From Cupriavidus agavae (GTDB lineage: Bacteria; Pseudomonadota; Gammaproteobacteria; Burkholderiales; Burkholderiaceae), in the NCBI RefSeq assembly GCF_004217045.1, contig NZ_SGXM01000004.1:248001-312000 (forward strand): a DNA stretch of 64,000 nucleotides. The letters run 5' to 3'. The notes under the pieces are model-generated. The model ran no database searches. It saw only the letters and a program-made list of their open reading frames with translations, and was not told the DNA's origin. Positions 25,801 to 35,369 of this stretch are shown piece by piece; positions within the stretch are counted from its first letter, which is position 1, and each line of letters begins with the position of its first letter. The position numbers were made by a program, and so were the translations under genes.

Positions 25801-27936
25801 GAACTGGCAAGGTATAAGGCGCGCGTCTATATGACGTTCGCCTATCATGTGGCGCCCTGGACGAAACCGCTCGAGGATCATCGCGGCCTACTCAAGCAAG
25901 CGTTCGAGGCGGCGGTCCTTGCCGGAGACCTCACCTACGCCGGATTCTCCTCCTGCACCTTCATCTCCGCGATGATAGCGAGCGGTGAGCCTCTGATTGA
26001 CATCGAGCGCGAGGCGGCGGTCAAACTCGCCCACGTGAGGAACGCCAAGTTTGGCCTGATCGTTGACATCATCACTGCGCAACGGCAGATGGTACAGGCG
26101 CTAAGAGGGGAGACGCTGTCGCTTGGCAACTTTAGCACGCAGGATTTCTCCGAATCTGCCTTCGAGCATCATCTTGCTTCGAACAGAAGTTTGGATATCG
26201 CAGCCTGCTGGTACTGGATTCGACGACTGCAGTTGCATGTCTATGCGGGGGATTATCGTCAGGCACTTGTCGCAGCGGCACGCGCGGAGCCGTTGCTGTG
26301 GACGACGGCCGGCCATCTCGAACTTGCGGAGTATCACTTCTTCGCGGGCATCGCGCATGCCGGTGGTCTCAATATGGGGATGGATCACGGCGATCCGGAG
26401 GCCTTGTCGCGCCATGTCATTCAGTTCTCAAAGTGGGGACAGAACGCTCCAGCTAATTTTTCCGCGCGTGACGCTTTGCTGCGCGCGGAAGTGGCGAGAG
26501 TCGAAGGTCAGACTTTCAATGCCATCAAGCAGTTTGATCGGGCCATGGCTTTGGCGGCTGAACATTCGCGCCTGCATGATGAAGCCCTGGCCTACGAGCG
26601 AGCTGCCGATTTCTATCTTTCTTCCGATACGCCGACGATGGGCGCGCTGCTTGTAACCGAGGCTGCCCGACGCTACGAGCGCTGGGGAGCACGTGGAAAG
26701 GTCGCCGCCCTCGCGGTAGCTTTCCCTACCGTCGTAGCTGAGGTCGGGTCACGCCGCGTAGAGACGTCGGCGGTTGTATCCACGTCGGCGCAAGCGCTGG
26801 ACGTGGACGCTGTTATCCAGAGTCTGCAGGCGGTGAGCGAAGAGACGTCGTTCGCCAAAGTTGTCCAGACGCTGATGACAATCGCCCTGGAGCATGCGAA
26901 CGCCGAGAGCGGGGCCTTGATACTTCCTACGGAGCGAGGATTGCGGTGTCGAGCCTATGCGTTTGCTTCCCCGGATAACATCACGGTGGAGCCGCGCGAT
27001 GAGGATGTCGTGGTGTCTGGACTGCCGGTCTCAGTATTGCAAGCGGCAATTCTCGGGCAGCGGACCATCGCGATTCCGGACGCACGTGACGCTCACGAGT
27101 TTGGTAAGGATCCTCGTTTTTCGACGGGAGAAGTTCGCTCTGTCCTCTGTCTGCCCTTGTTGCGCCAAGCCGAGGTGATCGGTGCTCTCTATCTGGAGAG
27201 TACGGTGGTAGCAGGAGCGTTCACTCCCATAAAAACGCTGATGCTGCGTCTGTTAGCCTCTACTGCGGCCATCGCGATAGAGAACGCGAGTCTCGATGAG
27301 AAGACCCTGCTTCTGAAGGAGATCCACCATCGCGTGAAGAACAACCTGCAGCTGATTAGCAGTCTGCTGAGCTTGCAGGAATCGGCAATTGACGATCCGG
27401 CCGTCTCCAGACTGTTTGCGCAAAGCAAGGACAGGGTTCGATCAATGGCGCTGGTGCATGAGAATCTCTATCGCGCCGGAAACTTCGTGCGCGTGGCGAT
27501 GGCAGAACATCTGCGTACCCTATGCGCCCGATTGCTACGGGCATACCGGCCGGCGGGGCAGTCGGTGGATATCGAGGTGTTCGTCGATGACGTCGAACTG
27601 GATATCAACAGCGCAATCTCGTGTGGGCTGATTGTCAATGAGCTGGTTTCCAATGCGCTCAAGCATGGGTTTCATGGAAGCGCGGCCGGACGTATCGTAG
27701 TGCGTCTGTCAACGGACGGGGCACAAGAATTCGTCCTGATCGTCTCCGACAACGGGTCTGGCCTACCCACAGCCGTGCGATCTTGCGCGAAGCCTTCGTC
27801 GGCCGATGACACTGGCGGCATCGGGATGCACCTGGTAGCTGATCTGGCGCATCAGCTCGGCGGGTCGATAAGCGTGTCGAACGACTCCGGCACGAGCGTG
27901 GAACTACGCTTTCCGCGCTCGGAGAACAACAGATAA
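22831..27936 (+). CDS. trifunctional protein: serine/threonine-kinase-like, AAA/NTPase, GAF and histidine kinase
   Basis: This 1701-residue protein has a kinase-like N-terminus (HGDLKPEN at 154-161). An STAND-type ATPase follows (Walker A GLSGSGKS near 354-361, Walker B LFLDD near 481-485), then a long helical repeat region to about 1320. A GAF domain lies at about 1330-1490, and a HisKA_2-type kinase with [11 protein letters not shown] (His1500), N box and G1/G2 boxes ends the chain. The N-terminal lobe lacks the glycine loop and VAIK lysine, and the DFG position reads GFG (174-176), so the first domain may bind rather than phosphorylate. ATG 22831 follows GGGGAGAG. The next gene starts 3 nt later. 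Confidence 0.92.
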   Translation: MSSDVSLAPSRVSEFADESRAARALLRGCDKRFSGATQLVELCRDEEKILYRAIEGDLRCLITIAVRPAALVLERFAHEYSMRDALDNSWAIVPGGWYESGLGVLLQTSDPGGVLLSEFRTRPIERLPQIVDIVAHAISVARALGSAHDAGIVHGDLKPENILLTPAGGARLLGFGISQLVSDGGATPEGEGPIRGSLAYLAPERAKRTRAGIDARADLYSFGIVLYELLTGRLPFYAADVAGWVHCHLARRPIPPGELRPQIPRALSRLVVKLLAKEPADRYQDADSVARALESALDHDESAEDHDSPASESARQVPQFSQHLYGRESELRSLRLTHERVAQHGGSAFVLIGGLSGSGKSFLVRQFERALLGCGALFVSGKYDQYLRDIPYQTLSQCFDRLIQDIISSEPDTQARWRESLVAALGDNSELMVKLVPSLATLIGDPAQTTSIGPQEDQIRFRATLKRFLQVFATADHPLTLFLDDIQWLDDATFGFLRELSEAEDVSHLLVIAAYREEEATSSAALASTLASLRASPTEVVEIKLTSLSDRSLMSMVADGLGRSESDVMPLVELVRQKTAGLPFLAVQLLGSLIERELILFNSTEQRWEWELKRITQTLCDDDAVDYLIEKIKSLSPQSREDLFYLACLGNRSTLQTVASVLELRADAVQARLTEAASAGLILLQDGICSFAHDRVQESVYGGGGLGARASAHLATARRLLAHAGQSSLHEAAYEIATQFLKALPLHPPEAEMFAAARVFEVAGERAKAASAYDAALMFFDAGEKLVASEKAVVGDLRKLGFGLRRNLAECRFLTGKLEAAETDLLALQGCAQTIEEAADVAWLLITLYTARDSSDLAIRTCLEFLEVAGAPLRRDATLEQIETEYRNLQCLIGPSSIEGLLALEPMNDSRQIAILNVLTAALPPAFFSDERLVCQILCRMAMISVRFGNSDASPLGYAYLGMVAGPVFNDYAAAYRFGRLGLNLVEKKPELARYKARVYMTFAYHVAPWTKPLEDHRGLLKQAFEAAVLAGDLTYAGFSSCTFISAMIASGEPLIDIEREAAVKLAHVRNAKFGLIVDIITAQRQMVQALRGETLSLGNFSTQDFSESAFEHHLASNRSLDIAACWYWIRRLQLHVYAGDYRQALVAAARAEPLLWTTAGHLELAEYHFFAGIAHAGGLNMGMDHGDPEALSRHVIQFSKWGQNAPANFSARDALLRAEVARVEGQTFNAIKQFDRAMALAAEHSRLHDEALAYERAADFYLSSDTPTMGALLVTEAARRYERWGARGKVAALAVAFPTVVAEVGSRRVETSAVVSTSAQALDVDAVIQSLQAVSEETSFAKVVQTLMTIALEHANAESGALILPTERGLRCRAYAFASPDNITVEPRDEDVVVSGLPVSVLQAAILGQRTIAIPDARDAHEFGKDPRFSTGEVRSVLCLPLLRQAEVIGALYLESTVVAGAFTPIKTLMLRLLASTAAIAIENASLDEKTLLLKEIHHRVKNNLQLISSLLSLQESAIDDPAVSRLFAQSKDRVRSMALVHENLYRAGNFVRVAMAEHLRTLCARLLRAYRPAGQSVDIEVFVDDVELDINSAISCGLIVNELVSNALKHGFHGSAAGRIVVRLSTDGAQEFVLIVSDNGSGLPTAVRSCAKPSSADDTGGIGMHLVADLAHQLGGSISVSNDSGTSVELRFPRSENNR

Positions 27937-27939
27937 CCT

Positions 27940-29475
27940 ATGCGTGAATACTCAATTCTGGTCGTCGAGGATGACCGCATCGTGGCTCGCGATATCGCGC
28001 AGCAGTTGACAAAAGAGGGCTACCAAGTCATCGGTATGGTGTCGACCGGCGAGGAGGCGCTCGACGTTTGCGAGCAAACCGTGCCCGATCTGGTCTTGAT
28101 GGATCTGCGCCTGGCCGGAAAGCTCGACGGTATCGAGGTCGCCACCAGGTTGCGTAATGGCAAGATCCCGGTCGTCTTCCTGACCGCATACGCTGACCGG
28201 GAAACCGTGCGGCGTGCCACGCTTGCCGAGCCCTTTGGCTATCTCATCAAACCATTCGAGGACGCGCAACTGCGCAGCGTGGTCCAGATGGCACTCTACA
28301 AGCATGCGGCAGAGGAACGCCTGAGGGAAAGCGAGAGCTGTCTGGCGGCCACGCTATCGAGCATTGGGGACGCCGTTATTGCGACGGACCGGGAGGGTCG
28401 CGTCGTCTTCATGAACCCCGCCGCTGAAGCGATGACCGGCTGGCAAAGCCTTGGGGCGAGAGGGAAGTCGGTGGCCGAAGTATTCGGCGAGTTTCGCTCG
28501 GAGATGGGAGCGGTGCAGCGCCTTGTTGACGACGCGGTGGAGTCTGCTACCGTTGGCGATCAGGGCACTGAGACATCACTGACGCAGAGAGTATTCGGCC
28601 GAGCCGAGCTTGTCCGTAAGGACGGGCGCGAATACACCCTCGACTATCGGGCGTCGCCCATCCTGTCAGACAAGCGGACGTCTTCCGGGGCCGTGCTCGT
28701 TTTCCGCGATATCACGTCAAACCTTGCTGTCGAGTCCGCACTCCGAAGCGCACAGGAAGAGTTGGAGCGGGTATCGCGCGTGATGACGATGGGCGAATTG
28801 ACCGCTTCCATTGCGCATGAGATCACTCAACCCCTTACGGGGGTGATCAACTATGCCAGCGCAGGATTGAACTTCCTGCGTCGCGACCCACCGGACCTCG
28901 CTGAAGTCAGGGACATTCTGGTGAGTATCGTGAAAGACGGCCGACGGGCGGCGGATGTTGTCGACAGCCTGCGTGCCCTTGCGCGGAAGTCTCGCCCAAA
29001 TGTCTCCACATTTGACTTGAACGATATGGTCCGGGATGTGATCGGGCTCACGAAGAGAGACGTCGAGCGCAGCGGCACTCGCCTGGTCATCGCGCTTACG
29101 CCGCAACCATGCCCGGTCGCGGCGGATCTGATCCAGATGCGCCAAGTGTTGCTAAACCTCGTGAGAAACGCCGTGGAGGCCATGACCGAAACGGAGCGGG
29201 AAGTACGCCTGCTGCGTGTGACATCGAGCCGGACGGCAGGCGGCCGGATCCAGGTGACGGTCGAGGACAACGGCCCGGGTCTGACCGGCGAACCCGCGCG
29301 CATCTTCGAGCCCTTCTATACGACCAAAGAGGGTGGGATGGGGATGGGCCTATCCATTTGCCGCAGCATCGTTGACGCCCATGACGGACATTTGACGGGC
29401 ACCACATCCCCGAGCGGCGGCGCGGCCTTCAGTTTCGAGCTGCCCATGGCCAGGGGGAGTGACGGCACGGCCTGA
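27940..29475 (+). CDS. hybrid receiver-PAS-histidine kinase
   Basis: The 511-residue protein starts with a receiver (Asp55, Thr82, Lys104), continues with a PAS domain (about residues 133-262) and ends in a DctB/FixL-like kinase: H box SIAHEITQPLTGVIN with His293, N box LLNLVRNAVEAM, G1 EDNGPGL, G2 GMGMGLSIC. The N-terminal receiver makes it a likely target of the large kinase 3 nt upstream, and its own kinase domain a likely donor for the FixJ-type regulator at 29732. Together they form a possible relay. Confidence 0.92.
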   Translation: MREYSILVVEDDRIVARDIAQQLTKEGYQVIGMVSTGEEALDVCEQTVPDLVLMDLRLAGKLDGIEVATRLRNGKIPVVFLTAYADRETVRRATLAEPFGYLIKPFEDAQLRSVVQMALYKHAAEERLRESESCLAATLSSIGDAVIATDREGRVVFMNPAAEAMTGWQSLGARGKSVAEVFGEFRSEMGAVQRLVDDAVESATVGDQGTETSLTQRVFGRAELVRKDGREYTLDYRASPILSDKRTSSGAVLVFRDITSNLAVESALRSAQEELERVSRVMTMGELTASIAHEITQPLTGVINYASAGLNFLRRDPPDLAEVRDILVSIVKDGRRAADVVDSLRALARKSRPNVSTFDLNDMVRDVIGLTKRDVERSGTRLVIALTPQPCPVAADLIQMRQVLLNLVRNAVEAMTETEREVRLLRVTSSRTAGGRIQVTVEDNGPGLTGEPARIFEPFYTTKEGGMGMGLSICRSIVDAHDGHLTGTTSPSGGAAFSFELPMARGSDGTA

Positions 29476-29520
29476 TTGGCTTCTGTCCCATCGCACGGAC
29501 ACGTCGCGGAAGGTCCAGAT

Positions 29521-29533
29521 ACTTTTGTATATG
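29521..29533 (-). promoter_or_regulatory. CATATACAAAAGT box, copy 2 (minus strand)
   Basis: The plus strand reads ACTTTTGTATATG, the exact complement of the box at 22308-22320. It lies about 200 nt before the FixJ-type gene at 29732, in the gap after the hybrid kinase. Confidence 0.4.
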
Positions 29534-29731
29534 CCTGCCGACTGGACGGACAGTTTTTCCGTTGCACCTTGTTGCGTACTATCAACCTTGGAGACAGGGG
29601 GGGCGCCGAAGGTCGGTTTGCGTGATTGTTGCGATGTTTGCCGGATGCAGCGTCGTGACATCAGTCAGGCACCCATTTGATAGTCGTTCCGGCCGTGAGC
29701 TATGTGGGCCGGAGTCAAACGGGGAGCCAGC

Positions 29732-30391
29732 ATGCAAGCAGGCTATGCAGGATCGCAGAAGCCACCGACGTCTTCGGTGCTCGTGGTGGATGACGATGGA
29801 TCGGTGCGCTCTTCCGTATGCTTGCTCCTTCGCTCTCTTGGCTACGACGCAAAAGGATTCTCTGAGCCCGGGCCGCTTTTTGCGGAAACCATGCCCGAGC
29901 ATCCGTGCTGCATCATTCTCGATGTTCGTATCCGCGAGCACAGTGGGCTGGACGTTCAGACCCGGCTGCGGGATGCAGGCGTAGAGATTCCCGTGGTTTT
30001 TCTCTCTGGCTACGGTGATATCGCCATGACGGCATCAGTGATGAAACGCGGCGCCGTCACCTTCCTTGTCAAACCGTATCGAGCACAAGACCTGATCGAT
30101 GCGGTCAATGAGGCGATCCAGCGAGACGTTGAGCGCAGAACTGCTTTGAGCCGGGGACATGACCTGCGCACGCGGTACGAGAGCCTCACCGGGCGTGAGA
30201 AAGAAACGATGCTCCATCTGGCGAAGGGGCTGACGAACAATGAGGTTGCAGCGCTTCTCGGCATCAGCGGCGCGACAGTCAAGATTTACCGCGCGGAAGC
30301 CACGCGCAAGATGGGGGCACGGTCTTTCGCCGGATTGGTGCGCATGGCTGAAGCATTGGGCATGGTCACCTGTGAGGCCTTGTCTGCGTAG
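29732..30391 (+). CDS. FixJ-type response regulator
   Basis: The 219-residue protein has a receiver (VDDD, Asp64, Ser92, Lys114) and a LuxR-type helix-turn-helix (LTGREKETMLHLAKG ... GATVKIYRAEATRKMG). ATG 29732 has GGGGAG about 6 nt upstream, so the earlier in-frame ATG at 29702 is rejected. It is the last gene of the signalling group on this strand and lies 256 nt after the hybrid kinase, so it can have its own promoter. It converges with the extra sigma-factor gene. Confidence 0.9.
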   Translation: MQAGYAGSQKPPTSSVLVVDDDGSVRSSVCLLLRSLGYDAKGFSEPGPLFAETMPEHPCCIILDVRIREHSGLDVQTRLRDAGVEIPVVFLSGYGDIAMTASVMKRGAVTFLVKPYRAQDLIDAVNEAIQRDVERRTALSRGHDLRTRYESLTGREKETMLHLAKGLTNNEVAALLGISGATVKIYRAEATRKMGARSFAGLVRMAEALGMVTCEALSA

Positions 30392-30486
30392 GCGTGTTGC
30401 AGAAGAACGGCAAGCTCGCTTGGGAGCATCCATGACCTGGGTCTCGGCAAAGCTTGGCGCGGATAGAGGCCAGTCAGTGCAAGATT

Positions 30487-30518
30487 GAAAGGAACGAAGC
30501 AGCGGCTTCGCTCCTTTC
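30487..30518. terminator. long stem-loop between convergent regulator and sigma-factor genes
   Basis: GAAAGGAACGAAGC (30487-30500) pairs with GCTTCGCTCCTTTC (30505-30518) with one mismatch around a 4-nt loop. It is long and stable but has no strong T run on either side. A bidirectional terminator is the likely role. Confidence 0.6.
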
Positions 30519-30550
30519 CGTTGGCCGGGGAGGGGTGCGCGCCCGCCAGT

Positions 30551-32545
30551 TCAGCGCTCGAGGAACAGCTTCAGCTTGTCGGCACGCACAGGATTGCGGA
30601 GCTTGCGCATTGCCTTCGCTTCGATCTGGCGGATGCGCTCCCGCGTGACGTCAAACTGTTGCCCGACTTCCTCCAATGTCTGTTCGGAAGCGGTGTCAAT
30701 GCCAAATCGCATACGCAGCACTTTGGCCTCGCGCGGGGAAAGTTCATTCAGCGCACTCTCGATCTGCGCTCGCAGGCTCGCCTGCATCGCCGCGTCTGCA
30801 GGCGAACTCGCACCGGCGTCCTCGATCATGTCACCGAGCGTTGCGTCTGCATCATCGCCAACAGGCGTTTCCAGCGAAATTGGTTGCTTCGCAATCTTGA
30901 GCATATCCCTGACTTTCTGCTCGGAGATGCCCATCCGCTCGGCGAGGACCGCCGGCTCTGCTTCCTGCCCGGTCTGCTGCAGGATTTCTCGCGAAATGCG
31001 ATTCATCTTGTTGATGGTCTCGATCATGTGCACCGGCACACGGATCGTGCGGGCTTGATCGGCCAAGGCCCGGGTCACGGCTTGCCGGACCCACCAGGTG
31101 GCATAGGTAGAGAACTTCCAGCCGCGGCGATACTCGAACTTGTCCACCGCTTTCATGAGGCCGATGTTGCCTTCCTGAATCAGGTCCAGGAACTGCATGC
31201 CGCGGTTGACATATTTCTTCGCAATGGAGATGACCAGGCGCAGATTGGCTTCGGTCATTTCCGACTTTGCGCGACGCATTTTCGCCTCAGCGGCCGTCAT
31301 CCGACGATTGACTTCTTTGAGTCGCTGCAGGGGTAGCGCCACCTGCGCCTCAATGTCAACAAGCTTTTGTTGCAGTGCCTGGATAGCTGGCAGGTGCCGC
31401 TCAAGCGCAGGACCGAACTGTTTCGACGTATTGGCCGACTGGGTGGTCCAAGTCAGGTCCGTTTCTCGGCCGGGGAAAGAAGCGATGAAGAGTTCGCGCG
31501 GCATGTCGCAACGCTCGACCGCAATCTCCAGGATGCTGCGCTCGATGGTTCGCACGGCGGCTACTTGCTCGTGCACCGTGGCACACAATCGATCAATCGT
31601 CTTTGCTGTGAAACGGATGGGGGCGAGTTCGGCCTGGATAGCCGCTGACAGCTGAGCATCGGCCGCGGAAGCGACTGAAGAAGCGGCGGAGGAGGCGGCT
31701 TCCTTACCGGCAGCCCCGGACATCTGATCAAAGAGTGCGCGGACGCGCGCGAAGATCTCCAGGCTGTCGGTAGTCAGCTTCTGAAGCCGTGCTGCATTTT
31801 CCTTCTCCGAAGTGTCTTCTTCGGTGGTCGCGTCTTCGTCATCGCCGTCGGCGTCCTGGTCGATCTCCGCGCTCTCGTCGGCGTCCGCGGCGTCTTCCTG
31901 CGCGACTGCGTCCGGCAGAGGGTCCCCCTCGGCCGTGACTTCGGCGATGCCATCGATCAGTTCGTCAACGGTCAACTCGCCGGCGCTTATGCGGTCGACT
32001 TCAGAAAGTATTGCTGCGATGACGGACGGGCACTCGGCAATCGCCTGGATCATCTCCATGAGGCCCGCTTCGATGCGCTTGGCGATCTCGATTTCTCCGC
32101 TGCGTGTCAGCAGGGTGCTCGCTCCCATCTCCCGCATGTACAGTCGGACCGGATCTGTCGTGCGACCGAACTCGGAATCCACGGTCGACAGGGCGGCTTC
32201 GACCTCTTCGGCCGCCTCATCATCAGAGGTCGTCGGCGTCGCGCCGTTCAGTAGGAGGGTCTCTGCGTCCGGCGCTTGCTCGTACACCGAGACGCCCATA
32301 TCGCTAAACGTGCTGACGATGGTTTCCATCGCGGCGGTTTGCGCGAAATTGTCGTCGAGATGGTCATTGATGTCAGCGTGCGTCAGATACCCGCGCTCAC
32401 GGCCCAGCGCAATCAGGGCCCGCATCTGACGCTGCCGCTCTTCGTCCAGACGCGCCTTGGCCGTCCGATCCAGCGTGCCTTGCTCGGCGTCGGGCTTTGC
32501 GCTCGCCGGACGGCGCCCGGCCTTGGGAGTGGATGTGGCTTTCAT
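30551..32545 (-). CDS. rpoD: RpoD-type primary-like sigma factor (accessory paralogue)
   Basis: The 664-residue protein holds all sigma-70 group 1 regions. Region 1.1 is present ([20 protein letters not shown]), then region 1.2 ([11 protein letters not shown]) and a non-conserved acidic insert (about 210-290). Region 2 reads [20 protein letters not shown] and [20 protein letters not shown]. Region 3 and region 4.2 ([28 protein letters not shown]) complete it. Promoter-contacting helices closely follow housekeeping RpoD. ATG 32545 is supported by CGGAGC about 8 nt upstream; the longer frame is rejected. Its place beside accessory signalling genes in a lower-GC stretch suggests a second RpoD rather than the housekeeping gene, but that gene is outside the window. 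Confidence 0.9.
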   Translation of the reverse strand: MKATSTPKAGRRPASAKPDAEQGTLDRTAKARLDEERQRQMRALIALGRERGYLTHADINDHLDDNFAQTAAMETIVSTFSDMGVSVYEQAPDAETLLLNGATPTTSDDEAAEEVEAALSTVDSEFGRTTDPVRLYMREMGASTLLTRSGEIEIAKRIEAGLMEMIQAIAECPSVIAAILSEVDRISAGELTVDELIDGIAEVTAEGDPLPDAVAQEDAADADESAEIDQDADGDDEDATTEEDTSEKENAARLQKLTTDSLEIFARVRALFDQMSGAAGKEAASSAASSVASAADAQLSAAIQAELAPIRFTAKTIDRLCATVHEQVAAVRTIERSILEIAVERCDMPRELFIASFPGRETDLTWTTQSANTSKQFGPALERHLPAIQALQQKLVDIEAQVALPLQRLKEVNRRMTAAEAKMRRAKSEMTEANLRLVISIAKKYVNRGMQFLDLIQEGNIGLMKAVDKFEYRRGWKFSTYATWWVRQAVTRALADQARTIRVPVHMIETINKMNRISREILQQTGQEAEPAVLAERMGISEQKVRDMLKIAKQPISLETPVGDDADATLGDMIEDAGASSPADAAMQASLRAQIESALNELSPREAKVLRMRFGIDTASEQTLEEVGQQFDVTRERIRQIEAKAMRKLRNPVRADKLKLFLER

Positions 32546-32886
32546 GCGCCGCTCCGATTCATCACGAACCTGATTTGCCAATATAGTTCTCCTGGAGGAC
32601 AGCGTGACGACGGCTCGTCGCAAAGGGGGGCGCAGCGCTAACCGGCGAGCGGTATGGCGGATGTGGCGCGGAGAGCCCAGTGTCTGGCCGTCCGGGGACG
32701 CTCAGTAATCGAATTCTGGGGAACCGCGCATGATACTGGAGCGCGTTGTGCGGTGCAATATCTCGGACACCCGCCGCAAGTCCTAGCGCGTCATTGCGTG
32801 GATTCGGCGGGGGATCTGGAGGTGAAATCTTCGCGCCTCGAGCTTCGCGCGCCGCTCTTCGAATCCGTAGGCAACCCGGACGAGGA
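32546..32886. other. intergenic region upstream of the sigma-factor gene
   Basis: The stretch contains the leader of the sigma-factor gene. It also holds a weak third relative of the GGGGAC block (CGGGGACGCTC from 32693 and GGGGAA at 32718-32723, 24-nt spacing). I see no gene. The MarR gene at 32887 ends at its right edge. Confidence 0.4.
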
Positions 32887-33351
32887 CTATCCACATCGCT
32901 TCGGAAGCCTCTTCGCAATCCCCATGATGGCCGCGACGCCTTCATCCCCGATTGCCGCTGTAGCCATCGCCTGTGCTTCCGCCCAAGCCGGCCCGGCGTC
33001 CTTCAGCACGGATTTCCCTGCGCAGGTCACTGAAAGTGGACGCGAGCGACCATCCGCAGCGTCCGCCACGTCCTCCGCAATCCAGCCTTCCGTCAGCAAA
33101 GGTTGTAGGTTGCGTGTCAGCGTAGATCGATCGTGGTGATTGCGCCGTCCGAGATCGGCACGGCTGATCGGACCCAGTTCATGGACGAGCACCAGCAGCG
33201 TGAACTGCGTGGCGTTAATGCCGAATGGGCGCAATGCCTGATCGTAGGCGGCGGTCAGCACACGCGAGATCTGCCGGGCGCGCGTCATCACGCAGTGCTG
33301 GAAGATATCGGCGCCTGTGGGGCCAGAATGGGAACGCTTTCTTGAAGTCAT
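32887..33351 (-). CDS. MarR-family transcriptional regulator
   Basis: The 154-residue protein has the winged-helix pattern of MarR: a long first helix (MTRARQISRVLTAAYDQALRPFGI), then FTLLVLVHELGPISRADLGRRNHHDRSTLTRN as the recognition region, a wing with DAADGRSRPLS, and a C-terminal dimer helix. It lies ahead of the DUF6130 gene in the opposite orientation to 34086 and may bind the palindrome at 34033-34052. The effector is unknown. Confidence 0.88.
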   Translation of the reverse strand: MTSRKRSHSGPTGADIFQHCVMTRARQISRVLTAAYDQALRPFGINATQFTLLVLVHELGPISRADLGRRNHHDRSTLTRNLQPLLTEGWIAEDVADAADGRSRPLSVTCAGKSVLKDAGPAWAEAQAMATAAIGDEGVAAIMGIAKRLPKRCG

Positions 33352-33391
33352 GTCATGCGTGACGCAGCGAAGTAGCGCCAGCGTACCGCAC

Positions 33392-33868
33392 TTAGTGCCG
33401 ATGTGCTGGCGGTGCCGCGGTGGCGTTCGGCGACCGTGTGTCGGGGACGGTCACGGAAACCGTTTCCGTTGCCAGAATCTTGTGTGTAGGGTCGGCCAGT
33501 TCCAGACGCACCCGGTGCGGTCCCGGCGGCAACCCCACCACGATGATCGGATCCTCGCTGGTGTGCGCCCACGTTGCCGGGCCATCGTCAACGGTCACAT
33601 GCAGATGGCCGACGCGGGGCGAAACCTGCGCGGCCGCCTTGCCAAACACCGGGATCACACGAAAATTCTCAGTCCGGAACTGTACGATCACGACACCCCT
33701 GGCGAGAGGTTCCGGCAACGCTGGATAGCCCACGATCCGTGGCGCCGACTCATCAGCCAAGGGCAAGACAGCTGGTGGACGAAACGCGTCGACAGCAGTT
33801 TGCGCGATGGCACCGATCGGCGCAGCCGCGAGAACAATGACAGCAAGTAGGGGAGCGAGGGCTCTCAT
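33392..33868 (-). CDS. exported DUF6130 protein
   Basis: The 158-residue protein has a signal peptide (residues 1-23, ending near GAIAQ) and a beta-rich domain typical of DUF6130 (VGHLHVTVDDGPATWAH, IVVGLPPGPHRVRLELADPTHK). The His-rich surface patch suggests metal or sugar contact, but no function is known. ATG 33868 is chosen over a longer frame because the signal peptide begins there. It is followed on the same strand, 40 nt on, by the MarR gene. Confidence 0.75.
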   Translation of the reverse strand: MRALAPLLAVIVLAAAPIGAIAQTAVDAFRPPAVLPLADESAPRIVGYPALPEPLARGVVIVQFRTENFRVIPVFGKAAAQVSPRVGHLHVTVDDGPATWAHTSEDPIIVVGLPPGPHRVRLELADPTHKILATETVSVTVPDTRSPNATAAPPAHRH

Positions 33869-33980
33869 GTCTGACTCCAGGATATGGATACTCCAACGGG
33901 CGCCGATGATGCCTTGAAGCAATAGTAGACGTGCTGGATTTTTGTACAGGCATGTATCCGCCTGACTCCTGCACACATAA

Positions 33981-33996
33981 CGATACGTTTTTATCG
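33981..33996. promoter_or_regulatory. inverted repeat CGATA-N6-TATCG
   Basis: CGATA (33981-33985) and TATCG (33992-33996) flank six bases in the divergent promoter between the DUF6130 gene and the hydrolase gene at 34086. It could be an operator for either direction. Confidence 0.35.
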
Positions 33997-34032
33997 GCCC
34001 ACTCTCACAGGACAGATACATCGCCTGGCTCT

Positions 34033-34052
34033 AATGCTGCATATGCAACATT
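34033..34052. promoter_or_regulatory. 20-nt near-perfect palindrome (MarR-type operator candidate)
   Basis: AATGCTGCATATGCAACATT is self-complementary at 18 of 20 positions and lies 33 nt before the ATG at 34086. Its size and symmetry fit MarR-type operators, and a MarR gene lies 700 nt to the left. Confidence 0.5.
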
Positions 34053-34085
34053 CAGCGCAGCTTTGCTGGCACGAGGAGGAAGGAG

Positions 34086-35069
34086 ATGGGTACGAAATCA
34101 ACTATGCGTCGGTCAGCCTGCATGGTGGCGACGGTTGCCAGTGTGTCGGCCGCGCTGTTGGGCAACGCGTCGAGCGCCATCGCAACGTCACACGACGTTG
34201 CCGAGGTCGCATTCGAAGTCAGCAAAGTGGATGTCGGTGCAGGGATGTGGTTGCGACACATGGTGATCCGGCCGTCATCGCCCAAGGGCGCCGTGCTTTT
34301 CCTGCACGGCTTTCCCGAAACCATGTTTGCCTGGAGAGAGATTGCCACGACGCTCGGCCGAGAGTTCGAAGTTCATGCTTTCGACTGGCCCGGATTCGGC
34401 GAATCCTCGCGTCCACCTGTGGAGCGTTTCGCCTATGCGCCTCGCGACTACGCCACGATCCTCACACGCTACATCGACAAGACAGGTATCGGCGGTAGCC
34501 GCCTGGTGATCTATGCGACCGATATTGGCGCCTTGCCAGCGCTGCTGGCTGCCGTCGACCGACCGGATATCGCCCGCATGATCGTGGTCGGGGATTTCGC
34601 ACCGTTCGACCGGCCGCAGTACATGCAGGAGCGCCTGCAGGCGCTAAAGGATCCAGCGTCGGCCGAAACTGTTCGAAAGACTTTCAATGCCTCTCGCGAC
34701 GAGATACTGAAGAACGCATTCACGCGAGGATTACCGGAAGGGCAACGCTATGCGCTTGATGCCCGGTACCAGGCCGACATGGCACACGGCTGGCAGAACG
34801 GACACCTTTCGTCCGCCGATGCGTTTGCGCACTACTACGCGCACTTCACGCGGGACCAGCATGCCCTGGAAGCGCAACTGCCGAAGCTGAAAACGCCGGT
34901 GCGTCTGGTCTGGGGCGAACAGGACATCTATATCAACAAGGAGATGGGCGTCGAATTCTCGCACCGGACCGCCGCGCCTCTTCGACTGTTGCCTGCTACC
35001 GGCCATTACCCCCATCTCCAACGTCCAGACGAGACAGTGGACGAGGTCCGCGCGGCCTTCCTCCCTTGA
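34086..35069 (+). CDS. exported epoxide-hydrolase/haloalkane-dehalogenase-like hydrolase
   Basis: The 327-residue product has a signal peptide (about residues 1-33) and an alpha/beta-hydrolase fold with the oxyanion motif HGFPE and a nucleophile Asp146 in ATDIG. A late catalytic His lies in TGHYPHLQRP. An aspartate nucleophile is the mark of epoxide hydrolases and dehalogenases. Export to the periplasm is unusual for these enzymes but known in some. A very strong AGGAGGAAGGAG precedes ATG 34086. The substrate cannot be told. Confidence 0.82.
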   Translation: MGTKSTMRRSACMVATVASVSAALLGNASSAIATSHDVAEVAFEVSKVDVGAGMWLRHMVIRPSSPKGAVLFLHGFPETMFAWREIATTLGREFEVHAFDWPGFGESSRPPVERFAYAPRDYATILTRYIDKTGIGGSRLVIYATDIGALPALLAAVDRPDIARMIVVGDFAPFDRPQYMQERLQALKDPASAETVRKTFNASRDEILKNAFTRGLPEGQRYALDARYQADMAHGWQNGHLSSADAFAHYYAHFTRDQHALEAQLPKLKTPVRLVWGEQDIYINKEMGVEFSHRTAAPLRLLPATGHYPHLQRPDETVDEVRAAFLP

Positions 35070-35150
35070 AACGAACTCGCGTGGACCGTGTCGCCACCAC
35101 GGTCCGTCGCATTCCACAAGTGGCGAACACTCCTGACATCCCTGATATTC

Positions 35151-35324
35151 ATGACGCAAGCTATCGACACTGTGATCTACACCGGCAGGACCCGCACGAC
35201 GGGAGGTCGGAACGGCCATTCCCGCGATGCCGCCCTTGCACGCGCCCTGGCGGCACGTGCGCATTTGATCTGCCCCTACTCGAAAGCCTTGCGCGGCAAC
35301 CTCAATGTGGACATCCACGTCGTC
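35151..35324 (+). pseudogene. ohr: ohr (organic hydroperoxide resistance) relic with internal deletion
   Basis: Residues 1-26 of this frame match the start of Ohr (VIYTGRTRTTGGRNGHSRD). The next residues jump to the Ohr C-terminus (RAHLICPYSKALRGNLNVDIHVV). Ohr is about 140 residues, so roughly 80 central residues are gone, among them the peroxidatic first cysteine; the second cysteine (CPYSK) remains. The deletion keeps the frame, and no stop separates the relic from the cupin start at 35370. No ribosome site precedes ATG 35151. The fragment cannot be an active peroxidase. Confidence 0.8.
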
Positions 35325-35369
35325 TGGCGCGCCGTGCCTCATCGCATATCCCATCCTCTGGAGATCACC

